Below are positions 1 to 11,689 of a stretch of 64,000 bases of DNA, one piece after another (position 1 is the stretch's first letter; each line of letters opens with the position of its first letter). The notes below the pieces were generated by a model. It was given only the letters and a program-made list of their open reading frames with translations. It was not told where the DNA came from and ran no database searches. The position numbers and the translations under genes are program-made. This stretch comes from Megaleporinus macrocephalus (taxonomy: Eukaryota > Chordata > Actinopteri > Characiformes > Anostomidae), in assembly GCA_021613375.1 (NCBI GenBank), contig CM038722.1:29215403-29279402 (forward strand), in the 5' to 3' direction.

Positions 1-347
1 TAAATTCATTTGTACACCTGCTCATTGATCAAAACCTTATTTACCCAAAATTAGATGTCTAATTAATTGTCCAATATAAAATCAGTCATTCATTTATTCA
101 TTCATTCACACACATTTTATAGATGCAAACCATCTCCAATCAAAACCATTACATTTTGCCTACACAAAATCGGGCAAATCACCCAAAACAACCAATTAAT
201 TTATTAAATGTATTCAATGTTATTCATCTGAAATTATAATGTATTGCTTCACTAACCAATATTTTGGTTAATATTGAGTTTGCCTGTTCATCCACCTATC
301 GATTAATTCATTCATTCACATTCCACATCACTCTCTTCTCTCTACAG

Positions 348-2464
348 TACTTCTTCATTGTGTCCATGATGTTCATCGGGCAAGTTGTGGGCACCATTGT
401 GGTCATACTATACAAAGATGTGGTGAGCAAATCCCATCATGCCTTTCTCACAACTCAATAGATCACTTTATTATTCCCAGTGGAAAATTCAAGTATCACA
501 TTATCACACAAGTATCACATTAGAGACATTATTACTGCTTCCAGGTGACCTCGATGATCAAAGCGGCCAGTAAGGAATCACTGATGACTGCGTATATGGG
601 GCCTGCAGCCACTGACCCCATCTCTAAAGCCTGGAACAGCATCATGACCAAAGTAAGAACAGCTTGTCTATTTTAGTATGAGTACTAAAGTTATGAATTG
701 GCAAAAAATCACTATTTCTCACTGGCCTCAGATGTTGTTATGAAAATTCAAATCCTTGCCTATATATTTTCTGACAATTTACGATAAAGTCATATTTATA
801 AAACTGCGCTACATAGCTAAAAACAGTATTAGCAGCTGCCCTGAAGCCTGAATTAGTTTTTTGTGCATGTTGGTGTTTCAGTACAAGTGTTGTGGGTTTG
901 AGAACTCAACTCAGGACTTCAGGAGTTCTATCTTCGGCATCAATACTGGGCTCCTGTACCCAAAGACCTGCTGCGTGGATATGGAGGCACCAGCCTGTGA
1001 TGGACTGGACACTACAACCAGCCTGATCCACCAGCAGGTACTAATTTTAATAGAAAGAGATAATTGATAACTAGAATTACTTTATTTGTTTAAAAATAAA
1101 AACATACAATAATACCTTATGCTATGTAGATGTTGTAGGTAATACTGGTGTTATAATACTGGTGTAACTAAACAGTAAAATTTCAATATTTGAAATATTT
1201 TTACAACACATTTTTTAAGTGGTATATTATATACTATAATGATCTATTTACATTTATCATTTTTCATTACGTTATCTGCCTCCAGAGTTTTTTATATTCA
1301 CTTTCCAAGAGCTTCATTCTACATATTAATTTCATTAGAAGAGTTCTCAGTCATTTTAGAACGGTCTACAGTTTTGTTCATTATTTAAATCGTTATTGAA
1401 TTATTTTTAATTGCGGGATCTGTCATATGAGAATCATATCATATATTTCTCTGCAACAAACTTGGATTTATATGGTTGAAATCTTTGACTCAGAACGTTT
1501 GAACAGTAATGTGAATGTCTTCTTTGTGAGATTGTATTGCATATCGTATATGTGTTGTATATCTCTTCTCAGAGCTGTATGGGGAAGCTGATCGAGGTCA
1601 TTAAGGATAAAAGCGTTATCATAGGCACCATCGCAGCAACCGTGTGTATCATGCAGGTATGAACCCAACTAAGTACACACTCTTTTTCTTTATTCCTTAA
1701 CTTAATTGTTTGTTTATTGATATCATTTATATCTTGAGGATCCACATTACTGAGTCTGTTCTATAGTTCTGTAAGCTTTAGGCCAACTAAGAAAGTTATT
1801 TACAGCTATTTATTTATATATTTATTAAGTATGTTGTAGCTGTATGTTGAACTGCAAACAGTTATACATTAAAAATAATTAATGTCTTATTTTTAGTAAA
1901 TCATGTTTGTTAGGGGGGGGGATTAGTTCCTATTCTTCTCAATTAAAAATGTAACTATCACTAAATCTGTTGTAGACATTCTTACTCACTTCCTACGGTG
2001 GTACCACAGTAATCATGAGAGTGAGATTTCCAGTGTAAAGACTAATGCCGCGATCAGGCTTTCACAATGTTCAGATGTCAGATTAGGCAATCACAGTGCC
2101 ATAGATACTTGGCTTTTCTTTATTGGGAGACTATCAACATTACATGTTTCACACTGTCCAATCAGCTTTCACTTTCTTGCATGAGTTCAAAGGCTGTTGA
2201 GAACATTAACATTTGTTTATTGGTGTCCTGTCTTATTCTAGTGCTTGCTGTCCATATAACTAGCTTTAAATATCATATTTATTTGTTTCAGACAATTAGA
2301 AGTTATGTCTTGCTAAATTGTAAGTAACCCAGGGGACCATGGCAGTCACTGAAGATATTATTTGAATAATTAATTGTTGATTGATTGATGGTTCTGATTT
2401 GCAGTTGGCCTCCATGATCATTTCCGTGGTGCTGTTTGTACGACTCGGCGTTGTTCTTCACTGA
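348..2464 (+). CDS. Tetraspanin (TSPAN1-like), last five exons, 5' partial
   Basis: Tetraspanins are four-pass membrane proteins that organise receptors and integrins into membrane microdomains. Exons read at 348-422, 545-652, 882-1037, 1573-1656 and 2405-2464, each bounded by AG/GT and all in phase 0 (160 codons plus stop). The first carries the hydrophobic third membrane segment (YFFIVSMMFIG). The large extracellular loop has the family signature CCG at the start of the 882 exon, a PKTCC motif, and further cysteines (PACDG, SCMGK). The 1573 and 2405 exons form the fourth membrane segment, ending VRLGVVLH-stop. An AATAAA follows about 40 bases after the stop. The exons for membrane segments 1-2 are not in the window. 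Loop pattern and length resemble TSPAN1, but the subfamily is inferred. The final exon has a near-identical copy at 45658-45717. Confidence 0.88.
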
Positions 2465-3937
2465 GGCAGTAACCCTGCATACACCCATTCACAGCCACTC
2501 ATTAATAAAACTCTTGAGCACAAAGAAATAGCTGGATATTTATATTTATTAAACATCAGTTATAGTCACATCTTCATAAGATATCAGTGCAGCTACTCCT
2601 TCTTGACTGGTTCTCCTAATAAAGTACACATATAAAAGTGTGAATTTCCATTGAGCGTGTGTGAGGTCAATATCTCGTCACTGTAAATACTGTAAAATAC
2701 TGTAATTGTAGCAATAAATGTACAAATATATACGTGTGAATCATTTTTAAAATATATATGCATTTCTTATTTTCAACTACTTTAAGGTGCACCTATAGCT
2801 GATACACGTGTTCAAATACACACTCACAGAACTCCAACCAGCACCTTTGGGATGAGGTGCAGTGATCCAGAATCCATCACCAGTACCTGACCTTACTAAT
2901 GGTATTGTGGCTGAACACAATCAAATTTCACAGCAGTTTTCCACAATCTAGTGCAAAGCATTCATAGACAATGTCATGGATTTCAGAAGTTGTCCACAGA
3001 CTTTTGCACATTTTAAGCAGTGAAAAAAGTGAAACGGGCACGTTTTAAATACACTCTCTAGATTTTGGAACAAGCATGCAAGACTGACTGCATAATTTTG
3101 TAATGACATGGAATTTTTTGATACTTGGTAATAACTGAACTACTTCCATCAGTACTATAAAATACTGAATTTTAAGACCCAGCCCTGGGTCTCAGGTGTT
3201 TTCTCAGTAGCAAGAACTCAAAGAATGGACAAGCGATCTTGTAAAGAACATGCTTGAAATGTTGCATTGCCATAATAAATTAGTAAGAACACCAGTATAC
3301 GAGTTGCAGATGTGTTGTGCAGTAGTCTGGATACAACTGTGCGAGGTTGATTATTCCACAACTGCAGACGGTGCTCTGGGTGTCCTTTCCCAAGTGATCC
3401 AGCCCTGTTCTGTAAGTGGCTGTTCCGGCTTACATATCACACAGAGACAAACCACACTGAGCTGACATTGTTTTCAAGTTAAGTAGGTTTGGCTGCTCAA
3501 GGTACTGTGTAGCTGATAACTCTGTTAGCCTAGCTGAAGTTAATGAAACAACTGTTGTATAAGGTGGGCCGGCGTGTTGTAATGGGAGTGGGGTTTGCAG
3601 TGTAGCTGCTGGACACTGACCTAGCTGATGCTAATGCATTCTAGATTTTATACCATTGTAGTGTTAGTGGAGGAAGATTATCTTTATTCTAACATACATT
3701 AAAGTTAAGAACATTCTTTTTTTTTCTTTGTTTTAAATACATGGGCCACTAATTGAAGGGTCTATTCACTAACACAATCTCCTGCTTCCACCACTAGTGG
3801 TGTTAGTGCTATACTGGATTTTGAAATCAGCTCTACAGACAGTTATAGCTCACAAAAGAAATGCTAGTAACATTCTTTACTTTTCTTGTCTCTGTTATGA
3901 AGTACCACCTTCTTTAAAAGCTTTAACTCAAAGCCCC

Positions 3938-4684
3938 CATTACAGAAAATTTATATACTTAAAGTTAATTTTATTAAGTATACTTTATGTAGTTACTATA
4001 CTAATATCATTGTACTAGTAGTACACTTGTATATGTACTATTTTAATACTTCTTGGGACTAAATTGGCCCACTTTCTAGTTTTTAAAAGTATATGTTTAA
4101 GTACACTTTAAGTGTAAGAGTAGTGAACCAAGTATACAACTAGTTTACATCTTTTGTACTGCAACTACACTAAAAGTAAACTTAAGGGTTTATTGTTAGT
4201 TTAATAGCTTGTACGTTTTCTTTAAGTGAACTTAACATAATACTTATAATATACTGCTTATGTTATTGTTGTACTTTAAAGTATATGACTAGGTTTAATG
4301 GTTTTTTCTATTAAAATAGAACTTAACAACGTTTACTTACTCACCAGTGGGCACATGTAAAATAAACAAGACACACTCAGATTATAAACATATTTGTATC
4401 TTTAAAAATCAAATTTTAAATAAATATTGTACTGGATGTGTTGTTGTGCAGAGCAAGAATACCTACTTCTACTATCTCAATCAAAAGATTAAGTACAAGT
4501 AAAGGCCAAATATACTTAGACTGTTCTATACTTGTTAGTATAACCCAAGCATACTTAAGTATAACTGTGTTTAGTATATCACTGAGAAGTATATAAAAAG
4601 TAAACTGAAAGCATTCTCACTTCCTTTTAATTTAAAAGAAGTAAACTAATGGTTCACTTGAATAAACTTCTTTTTTGTAAGGGC
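3938..4684. mobile_element. Non-autonomous DNA element rich in AAGTATAC motifs
   Basis: Compared with the right duplicate (around 54030), about 745 bases are inserted here: flanking sequence ending in CTCAAAG on the left and resuming at TGTCTTTTAG on the right is nearly continuous in the right copy. The ends are imperfect inverted repeats (AGCCCCCATTACAGAAAA against AGCCCTTACAAAAAAG). The interior is crowded with AAGTATAC/GTATACTT-type motifs in both orientations, as in subterminal repeats of some cut-and-paste transposons. There is no coding capacity. Confidence 0.6.
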
Positions 4685-4959
4685 TGTCTTTTAGTACTGG
4701 GTTGTTAGCCTGTTAGCTAATTCTGCTTACCTACTCAGCCTACTCTAATCAGAGTATACAATTAAAAAGTAAATATAAGATGTAAAGCAGTCAAAGAAAG
4801 TCTATTTGCAGCAATGTTTAACTGTAAACTGCAATTTGTTGCAGTGGTTAAATTAGCACCATTAAAATAACAAAAACAGTAACAACTTCTGAGTGTTTCA
4901 GAAGTGATTAAGGAGCAACATTCATAGGTCTTCTAAATTTCTTGCATTTTCTTGAGAGG

Positions 4960-5215
4960 TTTACGCTTGTAAGTGTAACATTCTCACAGCACTCGCAGAC
5001 AGAGGGGTCAGATCCAGAAGCAGGCTTTATTATTGCAACACAAAGATGCGTCTTTCACGAGATACGAGACACCCTAGGCAAGGGACACCTGGTGAACATA
5101 CAACAAGGCACAGGTGGAGGGCAGAGACATGGAGCATGTGAGGAAACATAAACAAAGAGCACATGGCACGGAGGGAAGGGCAGACAGGACACAATCCTTA
5201 CAGTAAGATTCATGT
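4960..5215. repeat. LTR-like fish repeat fragment, no gene
   Basis: GC-richer island reading CAGATCCAGAAGCAGGCTTT and later AGACACCTGGTGAACATAC-like text. It resembles 6236-6605 and the repeat at 62015-62440, which are probably LTR remnants. Ends were not resolved and family assignment is inference. Confidence 0.35.
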
Positions 5216-5636
5216 TTTTGCCATATTTGTAGTGACCACTGTAAGCTGTCCTAGTAACATCATCAAGATGGAGGATATATTTAATGGAGGATATAACCTT
5301 AAACAGGGGGATAATGGTTAAACTGCACTGCCCCATTATACCCTTTTATTGCAGTTGACTCTGACAAATCAGTCTAATTGGTTAAGAAGTGTACATGTTT
5401 TTTTGTTTTTTGTTTTTTTTCTCTTGCAGGTGTTGAAAAAGCTTAACTTAATGTGATATTGTAGTTTTAAGGCTCTAGCTTTAACGCAGAATGGTACTTA
5501 TGTTTTATGGTGGAAGAAACATTAAAGCACATCTGATACAATATTTGGAGATTACAAAACACTCAACATTACCACTGAGTGTTCTACTGCTTTTATACAA
5601 CAGCAAAATAGCACTGTCAATCTTGTGTTCTATTGT

Positions 5637-5732
5637 ACAATAACACTCTCACTCTTGTGTTCTATTGTACAATAACACTCTCACTCTTGTGTTCTATTGT
5701 ACAATAACACTCTCACTCTTGTGTTCTATTGC
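5637..5732 (+). repeat. 32-bp tandem repeat, three copies
   Basis: A 32-base unit beginning ACAATAACACTCTCACTC is repeated three times almost perfectly (5637, 5669, 5701). The homologous site in the right duplicate (near 55075-55135) has only about two diverged units, so the array changed after the duplication. Confidence 0.85.
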
Positions 5733-6235
5733 GTAAGACTTTGCTGCCCACCAAAATGGTATGGAAGACATTGGAATGAGGCTGGCATAGAGGTTGCAGT
5801 AAATGGAGAGTTTCTCAAAATACCTATCCTGCTGAAAAGACACATAGAGTCTATTCAAGTATTACAGGAAAACAAAAATGACCATTTTAATACATATTTA
5901 CAGTGTTTCCATAAGCTCATTGTGAAGAACTCCAAGGTATCTTCAATTCCTTGCTCAATTTGGAATAAAGAAGAGCTTCTTAAAGTAGCCCTTATTACTT
6001 AAATGGCTAAAATATCTAAAACCACAAATTTGTTGTAGAACAGTAAGGTGCACTATATCTCCAAACGTTTGCAGAAATCAAGTTAAATAGGTAGTTTACA
6101 ATCTCTTTTCTTCTTGAAAAGCTTTATACCAGAGTTGTCACTGTCAATCATAGTATGTACAGATAAGAGATCATGAGATCTTGCTGGTGTGGGTTTCCTC
6201 CCTTCTAGATAGTTCTGATGCAGTTCTGAGAGGTT

Positions 6236-6605
6236 GTGTGTAAACCTTTAACAAGAGGGACTCAGAAACAGAGGTCAGATCCATATGCAGGCTATTTATT
6301 GACAAAACAGGGGTAGATCAAAGGGCGTAGTCAAAGGGCCGGAAGTCAGGAGAGCCAGGTCGTTATCGGGGTTCAGTCCAAGGCTTCCAGACAGAGGTAT
6401 CCAAAAAGGTAGAGACGAGAGCAAAATCCATAGACAACAGGTAATGGGTCATAAACACAGGCTTGACAGGCTAGACAAAGACGCTCGCTATGCAGACACA
6501 AGGGAACTGGCAATACTTCGCCCTGAAGTGATGGAGTGAGGGGATTATGAAGGGAGCAGGGGAGACACTAAACCAGAGACACCTGGTAAACAGGAGGGGT
6601 CATAA
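6236..6605. repeat. LTR-like repeat inserted in the left duplicate
   Basis: Begins near GTAAACCTTTAACAAGAGG and ends near CAGGAGGGGTCATAAAC. It has the GGTCAGATCCATATGCAGGC wording of common fish LTR remnants and is absent from the corresponding place in the right duplicate. No ORF. A solo LTR is likely but not proven. Confidence 0.4.
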
Positions 6606-7319
6606 ACAAAAGCTGCATCACAGAAAGATTTTATATAAAATAATGATAAATACTCTGCCTGATAGTGGAGACATCCTTTATGCTAGCTTTGAGAAAAGGT
6701 TTTGCCTCATAAATTCACGGTGGAGTGTTACGTATATGGCATTTTTCAGCTAATTACAACTATTTTATCATCATCAACATTACATATTAAAAACTTATTA
6801 GACACTTGTGGGTTTACTGGTGGTTTTGATAGTAAATAAAATGTCTGTATTAGTGTTGTAGACATGGTGATGCCTGGTTCCCATCAGCACCACTGTAAAT
6901 ACATCTGTAAGTCTGTAAGTTTCTCAACTATAAGTTTGTTTATATCTCATGACTGAATTAGAAGAGCTGAATTTATGGAACAACTTTAGAATAAGACTAT
7001 TTTTATAAAATCATTAATAATTAGTTAGAACAAAGAAACAAAAAGGACAACAGTGACCTGTTGTTTGCAACAGTCAGCCCGCCTTCATATATACTTTTAC
7101 TTTATCTTCTTCATCAGTCAGCATTAAATCTGCTCAACATCAGCTTCAACACATATTCATATTCACTATTTATTAATGCTTTGTAATGTGTATTAGACCT
7201 CACTAATCACCATTAATAAACACATTTTAAACCATTTATAAACCCTTTATATGGGCAGCTTTATTCTATAGTGGTAACGAATTTCCTCAAATAGCTGCAT
7301 TTCTGAAAAACTCAACAAT

Positions 7320-8240
7320 ACAATGGCATGCAAAAATTTGGGCACCCCTGGTCAAAATTAATGTTACTGTGAAATACTTAAATAATAAAGTTAAAGATGA
7401 AACACTATTTTTAACAGTTTAAGCAATTTCAGTGTATTATTTTAGTTTTGTACAATTTTAGAGTGAAAAATAGAAAAGGCATACCTTGCAAAAATATGGG
7501 AACCCTAGGAGATTTTATAACTTTGACCAAGGTCTCAGACCTTAATTCGCCAGGTGATGCAAATTTAAAAGCCTTATGAATGCGTCTTCACCACAAAAGG
7601 CAGTGTCAGAGGTTTGCAAAAGAGCACGTAAATAAGCCTGATGCAAACAGTGAGGTTAAAATTTAACTCTTTGGCCGCAATGAGCAAAGGTATGCTTGGA
7701 GAAAAAAGGGCACAGAATTTCATGAAAAGAACATCTCCAATTATTAAGCATGGGGGTGGATCAATCATGCTTTGGTGTTGTGTTGCAGCCAATAGCACGG
7801 GGTACATTTCATGGGTAAAGAGAAGAATGGATCCACTCAAATTCTGGCAATTTCTAGAAGCAAACATAACACCATCCGTAAAAAAGCTAAAGTTGAAAAG
7901 AGGATGTTTTTGACAAATGGATAAGGATCCTAAACACACCACAAAATTCACAATAGCATACCTCAAAAGGCACAAGCTGAAGGTTTTACTATGGCCCTCA
8001 CAGTCCCCTGATCTAAACATCATTGAAAATCTGTGGATAGACCTCAGAAGAGCAGTGCATGTAAGACGGTTCAGGAATCTCACAGAACTGGAAGACTTTT
8101 GCAAAGAAGAATGGATAAAATCCCTCAAACAAGGATTTAAAGATTTTTGGTTAGCTACAAAAAGCTTTTACAAGCTGTGATACTTGCAAAAGTGGATGCT
8201 ACCAGATACTAACCATGCAGCGTGCCCAAACTTTTGCTTC
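7320..8240 (+). pseudogene. Tc1/mariner-type transposon remnant with broken transposase
   Basis: The left end carries GCACCCCTGGTCAAAATTA wording that recurs, reversed, at the end of the remnant at 24063-24797. From about 7640 the plus strand reads Tc1 transposase: KHGGGSIMLWCC, then a stop, then MDKDPKHTTK and WPSQSPDLNIIENLW, supplying the second Asp and the Glu of the DDE triad. It finishes near WLATKSFYKL. The DNA-binding half is missing and at least one in-frame stop (about 7912) breaks the catalytic half, so it is inactive. Bases 7051-7319 before it are unannotated AT-rich DNA. Confidence 0.85.
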
Positions 8241-8382
8241 AGGCCCTTTTCCTTTTTTTCATGAAAATATAAAATGTGAAAATAAAAAAAATATTTTTTG
8301 CTTAAAACACAAAGGGAATGTGTCATTTATAACTTTATGCTATTTGGAGATCATTTCATCGTCAACATACTTTTTTACTGTT

Positions 8383-9110
8383 CGATTGTTCAACACCTTT
8401 TTATAAGTTGTTCAGTCGTCTACACTGTCTTTGTTTAATACAACGTTTATCTTTGGTCTGTTCATTTTGTGGTATAAAGTATAAAAGTTTTTAAATAACT
8501 TTTTAAAATATTGATTGATTAACTTTGTGTTCGGTCAGGAGAAACAGAATGAAAGGACGTGGGCTTACTGAAGTGCTTGTAAAGCTGAAATGTTTCATCA
8601 GTGCACGTATCAGTGAACTATGTATATTTTTGATTTTATTTCTGAGAATGTATGTGATGTGCTGACTAGCACTGTGCTTTCTTGGAAATAGGAACGTGTT
8701 ATGTGCTTGTGGCACTCTTTCCTGTTTCAGTTGAGCAGCTTTTTCCACAGGGTAGTTGAGATTATACCCTCCCTCGGCCCTTTCTCTCTCCCTCTCTCTC
8801 TCTTAAATCATAAATTCTCAACATTTTCATTTTTATTCTTAACAATAAAATCCATCCATTATCTGCCGCTTTATCCCGCTTGTCAGGGTCATGGGGGGCT
8901 GGAGCCAATCCCAGCATCATCGGGTGAAGGCGGGGTACACCATGGACAGGTCGCCAGTCCATCACATGGCCAACACATGGCCAATTCTTTCTCTCCCCTT
9001 TCTTTCTCTCACTCTCTCTCTCCCTCTCAAATCATAAATTCTCAACATATTCATACTTAACAATAAAATATTCAATCTTTTTTTCGTGTTGAGGATCATT
9101 ATTCATTTGT
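8383..9110 (+). repeat. Composite interspersed repeat, copy 1 (uninterrupted)
   Basis: A block also found at 15505-16018 joined to 22520-22950 (copy 2) and partly at 23305-23600 (copy 3). It contains a CT-rich tract near 8785 and, at about 8850-8985, a widespread fish repeat (GGGGGGCTGGAGCCAATCCC ... ACAGGTCGCCAGTCCATCAC). This copy shows the unbroken target sequence of the DNA transposon that splits copy 2. Confidence 0.8.
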
Positions 9111-9114
9111 AGAA

Positions 9115-9600
9115 AACACCCTCTTTTCAACTTCAGCTTTTAACACAGATGGTGTTATGTTTGCTTCTAGAATTTGCTGGAATTTCAGTGAATCCATTCT
9201 TCCGTCTACCCATGAAATGTACCGCGTGCCATTGGCTGCAGTACAACCCCAAAGCATGATTGATCAACCCCCATGTTTAATAGTTGGAGATTCTGTGCAG
9301 CCAAAGAGTTCTATTTTAACCTCATCAGTTCACAGGACTTGTTTTCAAAATACATCAGGCTTGTTTAGATGTTCTTTTGTAAACCTCGAACACTGAACTT
9401 TGTGGTGAGGATGCAGGAGAGGTTTTCTTCTGTCGACTCTTCCATGAATAGTGTAGTCATGTACCACTGTAAAGGTTCCTGAAAGGCTTTTGCAGCCCAG
9501 TGGTGGGTTCTGATTTGTCTTTCTAGTGAGAGAAATAATTTTCATCATATGTACCTATCCATGGTGTTAACCTTGTTTTTGTGGAGTCTTACCAAATGAA
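9115..9600 (-). pseudogene. Tc1-like transposase remnant (antisense)
   Basis: Read on the minus strand this gives the KHGGRSIMLWG-type core of a Tc1 transposase, with further decayed transposase text upstream. It has no usable ORF. The same remnant follows copy 2 of the composite repeat at 22950-23170, so it was already there when that block was copied. Confidence 0.7.
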
Positions 9601-9960
9601 CTTTTGTTATCACCTCCTCATCCTACCCTCTCTCTGCAGAGAGCTGATCACCCCCCCCCCTTTGTTTGTATTGAAATGACCCTTTGTCTCCTGACGTTAA
9701 GGTGATAGCAATCACCCCACCTATCTACTCTTTATCTCCATTTGGTCTCATCTTCATCCCCTTTAGCCCCTCCTGAAACACCTTGTCTTCCTCCACATTC
9801 ACCCCCTCCCCATTTGACCCTCTTCTGACTTCTACTTAAACCATGTCAGACTGAACTAGACTGAGTTAGTCTGCATCAGAGATGGACTAGACTGGACTTC
9901 ACGAGACTGGACGTGTTTAAGACTGCTTTCCGACCACTAACAGACTGATTATGATCATTA
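9601..9960. other. Pyrimidine-rich spacer, no gene
   Basis: CT-rich DNA with a C10 run near 9650. A short piece (about 9915-9950) recurs at 23196-23235. It may be an old LTR, but I could not find two ends. Confidence 0.3.
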
Positions 9961-9964
9961 GCAG

Positions 9965-10158
9965 TTCTACATAAATTTGGATTTGGCCCATCCTTCATAA
10001 ACTGGGTTGAAACATTATACAGCTCTCCAAATGCACGGGTTAGGACAAATGATCTTATTTTACAAAGCTTCAGTTTTCAGGGGCATCACACAGGGTTGCC
10101 CGCTCTCTCCCTCACTTTTTGTCATTTTCATTGAGCCACTAGCAGCAAAAATCCGACA
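9965..10158 (+). pseudogene. L1-type LINE reverse transcriptase fragment (upstream piece)
   Basis: Broken frames read [19 protein letters not shown] and then [22 protein letters not shown], the conserved reverse transcriptase motif of L1-like LINEs. It stops abruptly where the Gypsy element begins. A later piece of an L1 ORF2 appears on the other side, at 14680-15400. Confidence 0.75.
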
Positions 10159-10628
10159 GACAAGCCCGACGAAGGGGGGCTCGACGCCCAGCAGGCTGGC
10201 AGGCGGAAGAGGCCATCCGCATTGCCGTTGAGTGCCCCCCGCTCTATGCTGCACCTGAAACGAGAAGTCCTGCAGCGAAAGGAACCAGCGGGTCACCCTC
10301 GGGTCAGAATACTGCAAGGGGGCGTGGTCAGTGACCAAAATGAAGGACCTACCCGTCAGGTAGTGCCGCAGCTCCTCCACGGCCCACTTAATCACCAGAG
10401 CTTCTCGCTCCAGGGCAGCGTAGTTTTGCTCAGCAGGGGTGAGTTTCCGGCTGATATATAGGATGGGTTGTTCCTCTCCGTCGAAGTCCTGAACCGATAC
10501 GGCACCCAACCCTCTCTCCGAGGCGTCCGTCTGCACCCGGAACGGTCTGGGCTGCGGAGGACCGGCTCAGAGGTCAGGCGGGCCTTCAGGACCTCGAAGG
10601 CCTTGTCGGCGGCTGGGGTCCAGGACAC
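10150..10628 (-). pseudogene. Gypsy RNase H, 3' part lost
   Basis: Reads QTDASERGLGAVSVQ, ISRKLTPAEQNYAALEREAL and VTDHAPLQYS, with the RNase H acidic residues (D, E, D) visible. The domain runs out near the junction with L1 sequence at about 10158. Confidence 0.8.
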
Positions 10629-11640
10629 CTCCTCCGGTTGGCCTTTTCAGGTGAGATCTGAAAGGGGGGAAGCTACAGAGGAGAAGAGGTTCACGGATGA
10701 ACCGCCAGTAATATCCAGCCAACCCCAAGAAAGCACGCACCTGTTTCTTCGTCTTAGGCCGTGGACAGTTGAGGATGGCCTCGACCTTCTTCTCCTGGGG
10801 CCTCAGGAGCCCCCTACCGATCCTGTCTTCCAGGTAATGGGCCTCCGTCAGTCCCAGGTGGCACTTCTTTGGGTTGGCCGTGAGTCCAGCTTCGCGGAGG
10901 CTGCTCAATACCCTCTCCAGGTGGACAACGTGCTCTGCCCAAGTCATTGAGTGGACGATGATGTCGTCTAGGTAGGCGGCTGCAAAGGTTTGGTGCGGCC
11001 GTAGGACCACATCCATGAGCCGCTGGAAGGTGGCAGGCGCTCTATGGAGCCTGAACGGGAGAACCCGGTAATGCCAGTGGCCAGATGGAGAGGAAAAGGC
11101 TGTTTTGGGTCGGGCCCCCGGGGTGAGCGCCACCTGCCACTAGCCCTTGGTGAGGTCTAGCGTGGATATAAACCGAGCCATACCCAGACGATCAATCAAA
11201 TCGTCCACTCGTGGGAGAGGGTATGAGTCAAACTGCGAGACCTCATTTAACTTATGGAAGTCATTGCAGAACCTCCACGACTGGACCAGGGGCTGTTGGA
11301 TGCCTCGATAATACCCGTGGCTAGCATCCGCTGTACCTCCTCCTTTATAGCTGAGCGGCAGGCCTCTGGGACACGGTAGGGTCCCTGTCGCACTACTACC
11401 CCGGCTGGGGTCTGGATGTTATGTTGCACCACGTGAGTATGGCTGGGAGCCGAGGAGAACACATCCCGGAACTGTTCCACTAGTTCTGTAAGCTCCTGGC
11501 GTTGGGACGATGTAAGGTCATCGCCCCATTGGATCAGGGACCTGGTAGTGGGGTCTAGGGAGGCAAAAGCGGAGAGCACGGGGTTAGGTTTAATCCATTT
11601 TTTAAATAGATTCACGTGGTACGTTTGAGGGGGTTTCCTC
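10567..11640 (-). pseudogene. Gypsy reverse transcriptase, broken
   Basis: It begins in the frame that also carries the integrase C-terminus (GPYRVPEACRSAIKEEVQRM), continues in another frame with RFCNDFHKLNE and STLDLTKG, has an in-frame stop after TKG, and then reads FSSPSGHWHYRVLPF and YLDDIIVHS. YLDD is the catalytic YxDD box. At least one frameshift and one stop disrupt it. Confidence 0.85.
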
Positions 11641-11689
11641 CTCCCCGGCTGCTCCAGGCGATAATTCACCGGACCTACCTTCTCCTTGA

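Larger units (their letters stand above)
3346..5835 (-). pseudogene. Bestrophin-2 remnants (parts of the last exon and exon 3)
   Basis: Two scraps of best2 survive in the left duplicate. About 3346-3405 matches part of the last best2 coding exon (right copy near 47085-47145). About 5766-5835 matches best2 exon 3 (right copy 55165-55259), but has lost about 17 bases spanning the upstream splice acceptor and first codons, so it cannot be spliced. The other coding exons are absent. The order agrees with best2 on the minus strand. This is a dead copy. Confidence 0.72.
2355..7050 (+). repeat. Left, decayed copy of a segmental duplication (partner 45608-56650)
   Basis: Starting in the last tetraspanin intron, blocks of this stretch match the right part of the window in the same order and orientation: 2355-2995 with 45608-46620, 3346-3405 with about 47085-47145, 3406-3860 with about 53520-53960, 4685-4860 with 54040-54200, 5470-6170 with 54930-55570, and 6620-7050 with about 56300-56660. 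Large parts of the right copy (most of best2) are missing here. The left copy also has private insertions (3938-4684, probably 4960-5215 and 6236-6605). Confidence 0.8.

Noticed and set aside
7574..8128. 184-codon minus-strand open frame
   Set aside because: It is antisense to the Tc1 transposase, whose conserved motifs are clearly on the plus strand.
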